A stretch of DNA of 64,000 nucleotides from UBA12170 sp964293475. Its GTDB lineage: Bacteria; Bacteroidota; Bacteroidia; Bacteroidales; UBA12170. The notes beneath the pieces were generated by a model. It saw nothing but the letters and a program-made list of their open reading frames with translations, ran no database searches and was not told the DNA's origin. The translations under genes and the position numbers were made by a program. Where the stretch lies: NCBI GenBank assembly GCA_964293475.1, contig CAXYYJ010000028.1:1-64000 (forward strand), read 5' to 3'. Below are positions 45,885-54,787 of the stretch, in pieces. Within the stretch, counting starts at the first letter, position 1, and each line of letters begins with the position of its first letter.

Positions 45885-46205
45885 ATGATAGAGCAAGGAC
45901 AAATATATGATATAGTTAACAGAATTATAGAGAACTATAATCCTGAAAAAATTATTTTGTTTGGATCTTATGCTCGTGGCAATTATAACGATGACAGCGA
46001 TTTAGATTTTATTCTAATCAAGGAAACATCTGTCCCAAAGCATAAAAGAGGTATTGAAGTTCGGCGCTTGTTTTATGGATTGGCTGTTCCGATGGATTTC
46101 AAAATTTACACTACCACTGAGTTTACAAATGAATTATCAAATCAATATTCGTTTTTAAGTACAGCTATTCAAGGGAGCAAGATTCTTTATGAGCGAAAAA
46201 ATTAA
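45885..46205 (+). CDS. MNT nucleotidyltransferase antitoxin (HEPN/MNT pair)
   Basis: 106 residues. The nucleotidyltransferase signature is GSYARGNYNDDSDLDFILI (about 29-47), with the D-x-D pair for Mg2+. In type VII systems this antitoxin adenylylates the HEPN toxin to inactivate it. It overlaps the HEPN gene by 17 bases (46189-46205) in a different frame, a typical arrangement. It is unrelated in detail to the orphan MNT at 29186, which has no partner. Confidence 0.88.
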   Translation: MIEQGQIYDIVNRIIENYNPEKIILFGSYARGNYNDDSDLDFILIKETSVPKHKRGIEVRRLFYGLAVPMDFKIYTTTEFTNELSNQYSFLSTAIQGSKILYERKN

Positions 46206-46611
46206 TGTCGTTAAGCAATGGATTGAATCGGGGGATCATGATTTAGGGACCGCTCAGGTCACATTTTTGTATCTTCCCAGTTATCGTGATACAATAACTT
46301 TTCATTGTCAGCAAGCTGCTGAAAAATATTTAAAGGGTTTTTTACTTTTCCTCGAAACCCCTTTTCAAAAGAAACATTCTTTGAACTATTTATTAGGTCT
46401 CATTTCGTCTAAAATTGAGATTCCTGAAGACATTTATGAAAACGCAACATTACTTGAAGATTTTGCAGTCGAAGTTAGATATCCAGATACTTCTATCGAC
46501 CTATTGGATATAGACATACAACAATCGATTGACATTGCTAAGCTTATCAGAAAATTTACACTCAGTTGTATGGATTTCACTGTGGATTACACAGATATAG
46601 AAAAAGAATAA
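46189..46611 (+). CDS. HEPN-domain protein, toxin partner of MNT
   Basis: 140 residues of the HEPN (PF05168-type) family: RDTITFHCQQAAEKYLKGFLL (residues about 32-52) is the family core, followed by KHSLNYLLGLI and VRYPD. HEPN toxins are ribonucleases that can cleave tRNA or mRNA; the R-x5-H pair in RDTITFH could be the active residues, but in some PF05168 proteins the nuclease motif is degenerate, so activity is uncertain. It is coupled to the MNT gene by a 17-base overlap. Confidence 0.88.
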   Translation: MSEKINVVKQWIESGDHDLGTAQVTFLYLPSYRDTITFHCQQAAEKYLKGFLLFLETPFQKKHSLNYLLGLISSKIEIPEDIYENATLLEDFAVEVRYPDTSIDLLDIDIQQSIDIAKLIRKFTLSCMDFTVDYTDIEKE

Positions 46612-46672
46612 AAATAATCTACCCGTGTAATTAGCAACTCATCAGCCCGAAATTTCTATTGAGAAACGGAAG

Positions 46673-47473
46673 CTAAACCACCTGCAAATCAACGCCCATT
46701 CCCAGCAAAACCAGTAGAATTACACCTACCACAATTCTATAGTAACCAAAGGCTTTAAAACCATATTTGGTTAAAAATTCGATGAAGAATTTAATGGCGG
46801 CCATGGCAACAATAAATGCTACAATATTCCCCACAATAAGTATGGATAGATTATCGGAGAGCATTTGAGCTTTTGCGGGGTCTGGATCCAGAAATAGTTT
46901 CAGGAGCTTATAGCCCGAAGCTGCTGCCATGGTTGGCACTGCCAGAAAGAACGAAAACTCGGCAGCTGTTTTGCGCGAAAGTCCGGTGGTCATACCCCCC
47001 ACAATGGTGGCCATGGAGCGCGAAACGCCCGGAATCATGGCAATACACTGAAAAAAACCAATTTTTAGGGCACGCTTCCAGTTCATTTCCTGATTTCTGT
47101 CGGGCTTGTCGAACCATTTGTCCACAAAAAGCATTAGAATTCCCCCCAAAACAAGGGTTGTTGCAACCACAAAAACACTTTCGAGCATTTCGTCGATATA
47201 GTCGCTGGCCAAAAATCCTATGATGGCTGCGGGAAGAAAAGCAATAAGCAGCTTTAGGTAAAAGTCGAAGCTCTGAAAAAACCGTTTCCAGTACAAAACT
47301 ATCACCGATAAAATGGCTCCAAACTGAATATTCACCACAAATGCTTTGGAAAAATCGGTGGATTCCATCCCCAGAAGTTTTTCGGTAATAATCATGTGGC
47401 CTGTGGATGAAACTGGTAAAAATTCGGTGATACCTTCCACAATGGCAAGAATAATAGCTTCTAAAATGCTCAT
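46673..47473 (-). CDS. uppP: Undecaprenyl-diphosphate phosphatase (UppP/BacA)
   Basis: 266 residues with 7-8 membrane segments. The two signature motifs are EGITEFLPVSSTGHMI (residues about 14-29) and PGVSRSMATIVGGMTTG (about 147-163), which contain the catalytic Glu and Arg/Ser residues. It dephosphorylates undecaprenyl pyrophosphate at the inner membrane to recycle the lipid carrier for peptidoglycan and other polymers. It is a single gene, separated from the beta-helix gene upstream by a strong terminator. Confidence 0.95.
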   Translation of the reverse strand: MSILEAIILAIVEGITEFLPVSSTGHMIITEKLLGMESTDFSKAFVVNIQFGAILSVIVLYWKRFFQSFDFYLKLLIAFLPAAIIGFLASDYIDEMLESVFVVATTLVLGGILMLFVDKWFDKPDRNQEMNWKRALKIGFFQCIAMIPGVSRSMATIVGGMTTGLSRKTAAEFSFFLAVPTMAAASGYKLLKLFLDPDPAKAQMLSDNLSILIVGNIVAFIVAMAAIKFFIEFLTKYGFKAFGYYRIVVGVILLVLLGMGVDLQVV

Positions 47474-47543
47474 GTTTTTTTATTTAAAAATAGAAATTTA
47501 TTCAATACAAAAAATCCGAAATCATAATTCTGATGGAATGGCC

Positions 47544-47583
47544 AAAAAAAAGTCAGATACCTGGTTTTGAGCAGATATCTGAC
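47544..47583 (-). terminator. Intrinsic terminator after the beta-helix gene
   Basis: On the minus strand a stem of about 12 pairs (arms 47552-47563 and 47572-47583, one mismatch) with an 8-base loop is followed by eight T's (plus-strand A-run 47544-47551). It ends the operon of the beta-helix and T9SS-domain genes upstream of uppP. Confidence 0.75.
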
Positions 47584-47606
47584 ATTGATTGTATAATAAC
47601 GAAAAA

Positions 47607-49829
47607 TTAGTACCAAACTGTCATGGTCATATTGGATGGGGTAAAGGTGGTTTTAAATGTTCCGCCCGAATAGGTTCCTCCAGTGTAAACGCCATCGGTC
47701 ACAGTTCCTGTGCAGGTTCCGCCTGTGTAAACCGAATAGGTTTGGCCGGCCTGCAGCAGGCTGGAGGAGAAAACAACCGAATAATAGCGGCGGGCAGGAG
47801 CAAAAGTGAGCACATTGTTGCCATTGCTGTCCTGAATATGAAACAGCACATTGGCATTGTTGGAGCTATTGCTTCTGAAAAGCACGCTTCGTTGGGTTGA
47901 GCCATTGCTCATGCCGTAGGTCATGTTCGAATTGGTACCCGAAACCACCAGAAAACCTCCAGTGGCTATGCTTTGACCATTGACATCCATGCCCACTTCG
48001 GGCGATGATTGCGGTCCGTGAACCACTAACGACCCTCCTGAAATAGTAAAATCGCCATTGCTGTCCAAAGCATCACCACCCGTTGCACTGAGATGCAGAT
48101 AACCATCGTTAACTAAAAACAGACTTCCATCGTCATTTTCGCCACCATTTCCGTGAGTAGCATTTACTGCATCGTCGCTGGCAAACACATGGTGAGTTCC
48201 CCCGTTCACTGTAATGTTGGGGGATTCCAGACCTTCGGTGCTTTGGCTTACGGTTACATAACCATGATTCAGGGTTATGCTTTCTTCGGCTTTGATGCCA
48301 TCGTCGGCGGAGGATATTTCGATGACCCCGCTGTTAATGGTTACTGATACATCGGCTTTTATAGCTTTGGACTCATCATAATCGCCCGACGAGCCGCCAC
48401 CTCCCCCCTGTGATATCGTTATTCTTTCGCCAGTGGTGGTGATGTCTATCTGCGGATTGCTGGAGCCATCGCCAACAATTAGACTGCCATCAATGGCCAA
48501 ACCTTTGCCTCCAGAACCTGAGTTGGAAATGGTAACACTTCCGCCAAGGAGAGATAAACCAGCATCGGTTTTAAAGCAGGCTCCATGATAGGCATCGTTG
48601 TCGCCATCGGTGTTGGCGTAAGTATCGCCATCGCCGCTCGAAACTATGGTTATGGTACCGCTTTCTACGATAATGTTGCTGTCGGAAGAAATTCCACGAC
48701 TGGCTTCTCCCGTGGTGATTAGATGGATGGTGCTGCCCTGAATATAAATATCCGATTCGCCTTTAATGGCGCCGCTGTAGGATGGATCGTAGCCGGAGCC
48801 CGAAGCTTCCAAAACCACTCCGCCGATAACTTCAATATTGATTTCGCCGCCAACCAAAAACATTTCCATATCGCATTTTATTCCGTTTGACTGGTCGCCA
48901 GCCACCAGAAAATCAAGAAATCCGCCGTTGATGGTGATGGTGCTGTCGCATTTCATGGCTTTAACATCGTCGGCGGTGCTGTTTACTGTCAGAGTTCCAT
49001 TATTCATCACAATATGTCCTTCGCTTCCATCGATGCCGTCGCCCTGCGAGCTGATATTGACTTCTCCGCCATTCATGCGGAATCCGTTTTTGCCATGAAT
49101 TCCATCCTTAACCGCCGAAGAAATAGTTATGTTTCCTTCGTTCACTTCAACTTCGTCGTCGCTTCTGATGCCATTTTGATCATCACCAAATCCATTGACT
49201 GTCAGACTTCCCGAGCCAATAAATACCAAATCGCCTTCGCTAAAAAATGCTGCACTTTGGTCTTCGCTGCTTGCTGCATAGGTTTCTCCATCGGTTAATA
49301 TATTGATGGTTCCTGCAACCAGATTCACCCTGGCTTTTTTATTGGACTGTATATTGATGGCGGGTCCGTCGGTGTTGGTGATATTTACGCCATTCATCAA
49401 CAGATTGAATCGTAAATCGGAATAGATTTTAAAGTATCCTTCGGAGGTTGTACCCGAAAGCACATAGTTGATGTCTTTTATGGTTGCTGTGGAAACCACA
49501 GTAACATCGGCACCCGAAACGGCGATTTCAACCCCCAAATCGGCTAAAGGATTTATCACAGAAACCGAATTCCCTTGATAATCAATATAAATGGTGCTGT
49601 CGGTTACCACATCGAAGGTAATACTATCGATTTCGGAGACGGAAAATTCCATTAAACTCTCGTTTATTCTAAAGAAAACCAGGTCGTTATCGGCATCAAA
49701 AAACATGCTGTCCGATTCTGTTATGGAATATTGCTGCTGCCCCGAAGCGGTGTGAATATTCATTTTGTTTTGTGCAAAAACCTGAAAACCAAATGCTATG
49801 GCCAGAAAAATAAAAAGTAGTCTTGTCAT
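47607..49829 (-). CDS. Right-handed beta-helix carbohydrate-binding protein (Cthe_2159-like)
   Basis: 740 residues. A signal peptide (to FQVFAQN) precedes a short domain with SVSEIDSITF and a long repetitive region of short strands rich in G/N/S/T (VNSTADDVKAMKCDSTITIN, ISSADDGIKAEESITLN, MNNGTLTVNSTADDV). The pattern, with GIRSD/GIKCD/GIKAE repeats, matches the Cthe_2159-like polygalacturonate-binding beta-helix family. It probably binds acidic polysaccharides on the surface. It ends GGTFKTTFTPSNMTMTVWY with no T9SS sorting domain; the neighbouring small protein has one. The start overlaps the upstream gene's stop by 4 bases. Confidence 0.78.
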   Translation of the reverse strand: MTRLLFIFLAIAFGFQVFAQNKMNIHTASGQQQYSITESDSMFFDADNDLVFFRINESLMEFSVSEIDSITFDVVTDSTIYIDYQGNSVSVINPLADLGVEIAVSGADVTVVSTATIKDINYVLSGTTSEGYFKIYSDLRFNLLMNGVNITNTDGPAINIQSNKKARVNLVAGTINILTDGETYAASSEDQSAAFFSEGDLVFIGSGSLTVNGFGDDQNGIRSDDEVEVNEGNITISSAVKDGIHGKNGFRMNGGEVNISSQGDGIDGSEGHIVMNNGTLTVNSTADDVKAMKCDSTITINGGFLDFLVAGDQSNGIKCDMEMFLVGGEINIEVIGGVVLEASGSGYDPSYSGAIKGESDIYIQGSTIHLITTGEASRGISSDSNIIVESGTITIVSSGDGDTYANTDGDNDAYHGACFKTDAGLSLLGGSVTISNSGSGGKGLAIDGSLIVGDGSSNPQIDITTTGERITISQGGGGGSSGDYDESKAIKADVSVTINSGVIEISSADDGIKAEESITLNHGYVTVSQSTEGLESPNITVNGGTHHVFASDDAVNATHGNGGENDDGSLFLVNDGYLHLSATGGDALDSNGDFTISGGSLVVHGPQSSPEVGMDVNGQSIATGGFLVVSGTNSNMTYGMSNGSTQRSVLFRSNSSNNANVLFHIQDSNGNNVLTFAPARRYYSVVFSSSLLQAGQTYSVYTGGTCTGTVTDGVYTGGTYSGGTFKTTFTPSNMTMTVWY

Positions 49830-50311
49830 AGTTTGATAAATTTAATGGTTTGGTTTTCGATTCTTAAGAAATACAATCCAGCGGGAAATGCTTCCAGGGA
49901 TATATGCTGCGATTGAGATGAAACAAGAGTTTCGAGAAGTAATTTCCCCTGTGCCGAATAAATATAGGCTGATTGTGAAGTCGACGTCAAATTGACCAGC
50001 GAAATCATGTCTTTGGCAGGATTTGGATAAATAGCTATGCCAGTTTGTGTTACAGGAGAATCCTCGTCAATAGTTACGGAGGATGCATCGAAATGAATTT
50101 TTTTCATCGATAACAAGCTGAACGAGTTGGTTGTGTTATCGGAGTTGGTCACCACCAGATTGTGATTTGGGAAGGTGACACTGCCAATGGATTCAATTTG
50201 TTTGGAAAGAATTTCTCCGTTGACGGTTTCAAAAAAAATGCCCTGGGCATGAATTTGCTGAAATAAACTCCCCACCAACAGGAGAGTCAACAATAAGAAC
50301 TTGTGTTTCAT
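49826..50311 (-). CDS. Small secreted protein with T9SS type A sorting domain
   Basis: 161 residues. A signal peptide (to QQIHAQ, residue 23) precedes a short domain (IESIGSVTFPNHNLVV, LLSMKKIHFD) and then a type A C-terminal sorting domain of about 80 residues (GIAIYPNPAKDMISLVNL to LEAFPAGLYFLRIENQTI). The domain would send the protein through the type IX secretion system. It resembles the N-terminal part of the next gene's product, to which it is coupled by a 4-base overlap; they may act as a pair on the cell surface. Function unknown. Confidence 0.78.
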   Translation of the reverse strand: MKHKFLLLTLLLVGSLFQQIHAQGIFFETVNGEILSKQIESIGSVTFPNHNLVVTNSDNTTNSFSLLSMKKIHFDASSVTIDEDSPVTQTGIAIYPNPAKDMISLVNLTSTSQSAYIYSAQGKLLLETLVSSQSQHISLEAFPAGLYFLRIENQTIKFIKL

Positions 50312-50569
50312 CTGTTTATAATTTTATTTTTAATGGTCAGATGGAATATCCATGTTAAACATTCCCGGTTTGAGTAAAGCTATTTGCATGGATATTTCAT
50401 ACTTAAATTTTTCAATAATTAATTGTTTTGGTTAAACTCTCATCGCATCATTTTCCGGATGGTGCAAGCTTCTTTCTTTGTAAAGCATTAATAATTAACA
50501 CAATGATAAAATTAAATTCATTGTGAATTTACAAAGGAAAAAACTTCGATAAAATAAATACGAAAATAA

Positions 50570-50833
50570 TCAGGATTTGGTGGGGTTTCCGGGCAATTTA
50601 TGTTTGTTGAGGATAATAAGTGCTATTACAGCCCCCAAAATGCCGAAAATTATGGTTCGCAGATGTGGATAATCAGTGCTAAAGAAAAATAGTGCACCAA
50701 ACCAACTACCAACAATAGAACCAATTAAACCAATGATGAGATGTGCTTTATTGCTTAGGGCTTTTCGTTTAAACTTAATGGCTACGATAAACCCTGTTAA
50801 AAGGCCCACAAATATGACTGTAAAAATGTGCAT
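50570..50833 (-). CDS. GlsB/YeaQ/YmgE family small membrane protein
   Basis: 87 residues with three membrane helices: IFTVIFVGLLTGFIVAI, AHLIIGLIGSIVGSWFGALF and IIFGILGAVIALIIL. This matches the transglycosylase-associated/GlsB-YeaQ-YmgE family of small stress-related membrane proteins with unknown activity. It is a single gene with no recognised operon partner. Confidence 0.85.
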   Translation of the reverse strand: MHIFTVIFVGLLTGFIVAIKFKRKALSNKAHLIIGLIGSIVGSWFGALFFFSTDYPHLRTIIFGILGAVIALIILNKHKLPGNPTKS

Positions 50834-50921
50834 CCGGCTAAATATTTCTCATTTTCTGCGGAGCAAAATTACACGAAAATCTGGCTTGTCAACAAAAATG
50901 AAAATTCAGAATCTGAAGCAC

Positions 50922-51443
50922 TTAGGGAGTGACTGCCCTTTTATAGGCAAATTTAACTTCGTCTTTTTTCCCGGCTTCGTCCATCACCACATAAATATTG
51001 AGCTCTGTATCGCTGATTTTCTCCATGGTTAGCCCATCGAAATACATTTTTCCGGGCTCCTTATGCACCAATAAAAACTCCATGGCTGCGTGTTTTTCTT
51101 CCCAACCTTGTAAATCGGCGTTGAAATGCTTAATTTTCAACACTAAGGAATTTTTATGCCGGGTGATGGTCATAAGCTCGTAAAGCTCAACCGTACTGTC
51201 TTTTACAAGCCTGAAGGCTCCCATCATGGCTCCACCTGCTTCATGGGTCCAGATTTCTTCGGTGGCACCGCCAAAGGCTTCCCCCTGCCAATGGCCTTCG
51301 AGCCATGCAATATCTTCGAAGGTGGCCGCCGGGGAGTGATGGTCATGATGAAGAAATTTACAGTTTGCGGTATTGTTCTGCCCGTTTGATATTACGGGCC
51401 ACATGAAGAGCAGCATTAGAGCGGCAAGGGCAAAAGATTTCAT
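50922..51443 (-). CDS. DUF6265 family exported protein
   Basis: 173 residues from MKSFALAALMLLFMWP, which is a standard signal peptide; the frame is open 16 codons further upstream but those residues are not signal-like, so 51443 is the better start. The mature part has DIAWLEGHWQGEAFGGATEE and LYELMTITRHKNSLVLKI, as in DUF6265, a beta-barrel lipocalin-like fold. A histidine run HHDHH follows the signal. The function is not established. Confidence 0.82.
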   Translation of the reverse strand: MKSFALAALMLLFMWPVISNGQNNTANCKFLHHDHHSPAATFEDIAWLEGHWQGEAFGGATEEIWTHEAGGAMMGAFRLVKDSTVELYELMTITRHKNSLVLKIKHFNADLQGWEEKHAAMEFLLVHKEPGKMYFDGLTMEKISDTELNIYVVMDEAGKKDEVKFAYKRAVTP

Positions 51444-51565
51444 AATTCGTTTTTTATAGAATAGTTGATTTTTGATTTTCATTGAAAACATAGCCCGACA
51501 TGAGCCTATAGAATTCAGTAGCCAAATAAATAAAAAATACCGGATTGGATTTCAAAAGAATTTAT

Positions 51566-51604
51566 TAAAAAACAAGCCCGCTGTTTAAAATGCAGCGGGC
51601 TTGT
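51566..51604 (-). terminator. Intrinsic terminator of the ETF operon
   Basis: Minus-strand hairpin with a perfect 12-base stem (ACAAGCCCGCTG / CAGCGGGCTTGT at 51572-51583 and 51593-51604) and a 9-base loop, followed by a run of T's (plus-strand A's at 51566-51571). It lies 24 bases after the stop of the alpha subunit gene. Confidence 0.88.
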
Positions 51605-51627
51605 TAATTATTGATTGAGGCAATTTG

Positions 51628-52602
51628 TTAAAGAGAAGCTTTGAATTTTTTGGCTTCTTCCACCATTTTGGGTAAAACTTCTTTTAAATCGCCTATAATT
51701 CCATAGTCGGCAGCTTCGAAAATAGGAGCTTCGGGATCGGTATTTACGGCCACAATTACTTTGGATGAGCTTACGCCGGCCAAATGCTGAATGGCACCCG
51801 AAATTCCAAGAGCAAAATACAAATTGGGGGCAATGATTTTTCCGGTTTGTCCCACATGCTCTTCGTGTCCGCGCCAGCCTTCGTCCGAAACAGGACGGGA
51901 ACAAGCTGTAGCAGCGCCGAGCACTGTGGCCAACTCTTCGAGTGGAGCCCAGTTGGCAGAAGCTTTCATGCCACGACCGCCGGAAACTACTATTTCGGCA
52001 TCGCCAAGCAAGAGTTTATTGGTCACTTTTTCGGCGCTTTGAACTGTAATTTTCATGTCGGCGGTTTGCAATCCGGCATCGAAACTCTCAACCACAAAAG
52101 CCACCGGGTTTTCTTTGGTTTCGAATGAGTTCTGAGCTAAGGTAAGCACCTTAACAGCACTGTTGATTTGCTGGAATCCGATGGCTTTACCATTAAACAC
52201 ATTCTTACGAACTACAAACGGACTCACCGATTCGGGCAAATGATTAACTCCACTGGCAAGGCCGGCATGGAGGCGGGCTGCAATTCTGGGGGCAATTCCT
52301 TTTCCGGTATTGCTGTTTCCAAGAACCACTACTTCGCAATTGTTGGCTTTCGCAGCAGCTGAGAGAGCTTTGGCATAAACAGCGCTGTCGAGGTTTTTCA
52401 CCACATCGCCATTTACCTGAAGCACTTTATCGGCACCATATTTTGCAAGCTTTTCCAATTCAGATGAAGAAACCTCACCAATTGAAACAGCAATGGTTGA
52501 ACCACCGGTTTGTGCAGCAATGGCGTGAGCGTAGGAGACCAATTCGAAGGAGGATTTTTTAAATTTTCCGTCCCAATTTTCGATATATACTAAAACTGAC
52601 AT
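51628..52602 (-). CDS. etfA: Electron transfer flavoprotein alpha subunit
   Basis: 324 residues of the ETF alpha/FixB family. The N-terminal alpha/beta domain (SVLVYIENWDGKFKKSSFEL) precedes the FAD-binding region, with GGRGMKASANW and the signature region LYFALGISGAIQHLAGVSSS then VAVNTDPEAPIFEAADYG. With the beta subunit (18 bases upstream) it carries electrons from acyl-CoA dehydrogenase in the cytoplasm to a membrane acceptor. The operon order is acyl-CoA dehydrogenase, etfB, etfA, ended by a strong terminator. Confidence 0.95.
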   Translation of the reverse strand: MSVLVYIENWDGKFKKSSFELVSYAHAIAAQTGGSTIAVSIGEVSSSELEKLAKYGADKVLQVNGDVVKNLDSAVYAKALSAAAKANNCEVVVLGNSNTGKGIAPRIAARLHAGLASGVNHLPESVSPFVVRKNVFNGKAIGFQQINSAVKVLTLAQNSFETKENPVAFVVESFDAGLQTADMKITVQSAEKVTNKLLLGDAEIVVSGGRGMKASANWAPLEELATVLGAATACSRPVSDEGWRGHEEHVGQTGKIIAPNLYFALGISGAIQHLAGVSSSKVIVAVNTDPEAPIFEAADYGIIGDLKEVLPKMVEEAKKFKASL

Positions 52603-52620
52603 AATTCTTCGCTTTTAGGG

Positions 52621-53370
52621 TTATAAAATCTTGGCTTCTTCGTGCAGAAGTCTGAACAACTCAGCCACATTGTCGGGGCTTATTTTTTTCACCGGGGGCT
52701 TGGGTTTTGGCATTTCATAGCCAACAAACTCCGATTGTGCATCAACTGCCGTAGCTGGCTCAACCAAAAGGTTTTTCTTCCGGGCCATCATAATGCCGCG
52801 CATGGCGGGAATCCGTGGGTCGATGGCAATGCCTTTCTGAACCACAGCTACAACAGGCATGGGAGCATTAATTATTTCCGAACCGCCGTCAATGGCGCGT
52901 TTCATAACAATGCTATCGCCGTCAAGGCTGATATTCGAAACCGAAGAAACCGATGGAATATCGAGAAACTCTGCCACCATACTTCCCACTGCCGAACCAT
53001 TGTAATCGGACGACTCTATACCGGCCAGAATTAAATCGAAGGGGTTCTTTTTAACGTAAGCTGCTATTTGAGTAGCCACATAAAAATCGTCGGTTGGATT
53101 GGCATCGATGCGAACTGCATCTTCGGCGCCAACAGCCAAAGCTTTTCTAAGCGTGGGTTCTACTTCGGTGCAACCCACAGTAATCACTGTAATCTGGCTT
53201 ATTTTTCCACCCGATTGTTCCTGGAGCTCCATGGCACGGGTAAGAGCCAATTCATCCCAGGGGTTTATAACCCATTGTACACCAGTAAGGTCTACGCTTT
53301 TTTTATCACCACTGAGTTTTATTTTGGTGGTGGTATCGGGAACATTGCTGATACAAACTAATATTTTCAT
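52621..53370 (-). CDS. etfB: Electron transfer flavoprotein beta subunit
   Basis: 249 residues of the ETF beta/FixA family: KILVCISNVPDTT opening, WVINPWDELALTRAMEL, and the signature LAGIESSDYNGSAVGSMVAE, with AMRGIMMARKKNLLV. It forms the heterodimer with the alpha subunit (18-base gap). It is 101 bases downstream of the acyl-CoA dehydrogenase gene. Confidence 0.95.
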   Translation of the reverse strand: MKILVCISNVPDTTTKIKLSGDKKSVDLTGVQWVINPWDELALTRAMELQEQSGGKISQITVITVGCTEVEPTLRKALAVGAEDAVRIDANPTDDFYVATQIAAYVKKNPFDLILAGIESSDYNGSAVGSMVAEFLDIPSVSSVSNISLDGDSIVMKRAIDGGSEIINAPMPVVAVVQKGIAIDPRIPAMRGIMMARKKNLLVEPATAVDAQSEFVGYEMPKPKPPVKKISPDNVAELFRLLHEEAKIL

Positions 53371-53470
53371 TCGTGGTTGTTTTTTTTAAAAAGTGGAAGC
53401 GCATGGTGCATGTGTCTGCTCTTCCGGAATATTTTTTTAGCGAACATGCCCGCCTTTTTTTTATCGATAA

Positions 53471-54610
53471 CTATTTAAGGAGTGAGCGGGAAATAATGAT
53501 TTTCTGCACTTCGGAAGTTCCCTCATAAATTTGAGTGAGCTTGGCTTCGCGCATAAGCCTTTCCACATGATACTCTTTCACATAACCATATCCTCCGTGA
53601 ATTTGCACTGCTTCGGTGGTCACTTCCATGGCTATGTCGGCGGCATATTGCTTGGCCATGGCCGATGCAGTTCCGTATGGTTGTCCCTGATCCTTGAGCC
53701 AGGCGGCCTTGAGACAAAGATTGCGTGCATTTTCTATTTTCACAGCCATTTCGGCCAATTTAAACGCAACGGACTGATGATTGAAAATTTCTGTTCCGAA
53801 AGCCTTGCGTTCCTGAGCATATTGCAATGCTCTTTCAAAAGCACCTGATGCAATACCCAATGCTTGCGAAGCAATTCCAATGCGTCCGCCTTCGAGGGTT
53901 TTCATGGCAAATTTAAATCCGAATCCATCTTCGCCCAACCGGTTTTCTTTTGGAACTTTAACATCGGTAAACATTACGGAGTGGGTGTCGCTGCTGCGCA
54001 TTCCCATCTTGTTTTCGTGAGGGCCCAAACTAATACCAGGGCTGTCTTTTTCCACAATAAATGCGTTGATGCCTTTATTTCCTTTTTCGGGGTTTGTGTG
54101 GGCAATTACGATATAGGTAGAAGCTGAATTGGCATTGGTAATCCAGTTTTTGGTGCCGTTTACCAGATAATAGTCGCCCATGTCTTTGGCTGTTGTGCGC
54201 TGTTTGGTAGCATCGGAACCAGCTTCGGGTTCGGAAAGTAAAAAGGCTCCAATTTTTTCGCCCGAGGCAAGAGGACGCAAATATTTGTCACGTTGTGCAT
54301 CGTTGCCAAATTTTTCTAATCCGTAGCAAACCAATGAGTTGTTCACCGACATGATAACCGATACCGAGGAATCTATCTTCGATATTTCTTCCATGGCCAA
54401 TACATAGGAAACGGTATCCATTCCGCCGCCATCCCATTTTTCGCTCACCAACATGCCCAAAAATCCTAACTCTGCTAGTTTCTTTACGTGCTCGGTTGGG
54501 TAAAGCGCTTTTTCATCCCGCTCAATAACATCTTTAATTAATTCGCGTTGTGCAAAATCGCGGGCTGCCTGTTGAATCATTAGCTGTTCTTCAGTAAATT
54601 GAAAATCCAT
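53471..54610 (-). CDS. Short-chain acyl-CoA dehydrogenase (butyryl-CoA dehydrogenase-like)
   Basis: 379 residues. It matches short-chain acyl-CoA dehydrogenases throughout: MDFQFTEEQLMIQQAARDFA start, FLLSEPEAGSDA, and GGYGYVKEYHVERLMREAK near the end with the catalytic base glutamate in QIYEGTSEVQK. It oxidises an acyl-CoA to the trans-2-enoyl-CoA with FAD, passing electrons to the ETF encoded downstream. It could run in the reductive direction (crotonyl-CoA to butyryl-CoA) in an anaerobe; the sequence does not decide. First gene of the operon. Confidence 0.93.
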   Translation of the reverse strand: MDFQFTEEQLMIQQAARDFAQRELIKDVIERDEKALYPTEHVKKLAELGFLGMLVSEKWDGGGMDTVSYVLAMEEISKIDSSVSVIMSVNNSLVCYGLEKFGNDAQRDKYLRPLASGEKIGAFLLSEPEAGSDATKQRTTAKDMGDYYLVNGTKNWITNANSASTYIVIAHTNPEKGNKGINAFIVEKDSPGISLGPHENKMGMRSSDTHSVMFTDVKVPKENRLGEDGFGFKFAMKTLEGGRIGIASQALGIASGAFERALQYAQERKAFGTEIFNHQSVAFKLAEMAVKIENARNLCLKAAWLKDQGQPYGTASAMAKQYAADIAMEVTTEAVQIHGGYGYVKEYHVERLMREAKLTQIYEGTSEVQKIIISRSLLK

Positions 54611-54752
54611 GATATATTTTTTTAGGTTTTTATTGAATTAACAAGGTCTTCCGGTTTTGGCCCGGAATGGTCAGCTAAATTAATAAAAAAATTATATGCA
54701 TGCATAGTAAATGGCTGTTTTTTATTCGGGTTTTTCAAATCAGGAATATGCC

Positions 54753-54760
54753 TATTTTTG
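54753..54760 (+). promoter_or_regulatory. -7 box TATTTTTG for the TPR lipoprotein gene
   Basis: Exact TAnnTTTG match 28 bases before the ATG at 54788, with a T-rich TTTTTC stretch about 18-22 bases upstream as a loose -33 region. A TTG at 54758 lies inside it and so cannot be the start. Confidence 0.6.
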
Positions 54761-54787
54761 TTCATCTTTCACACTGAAAAACTTCTT

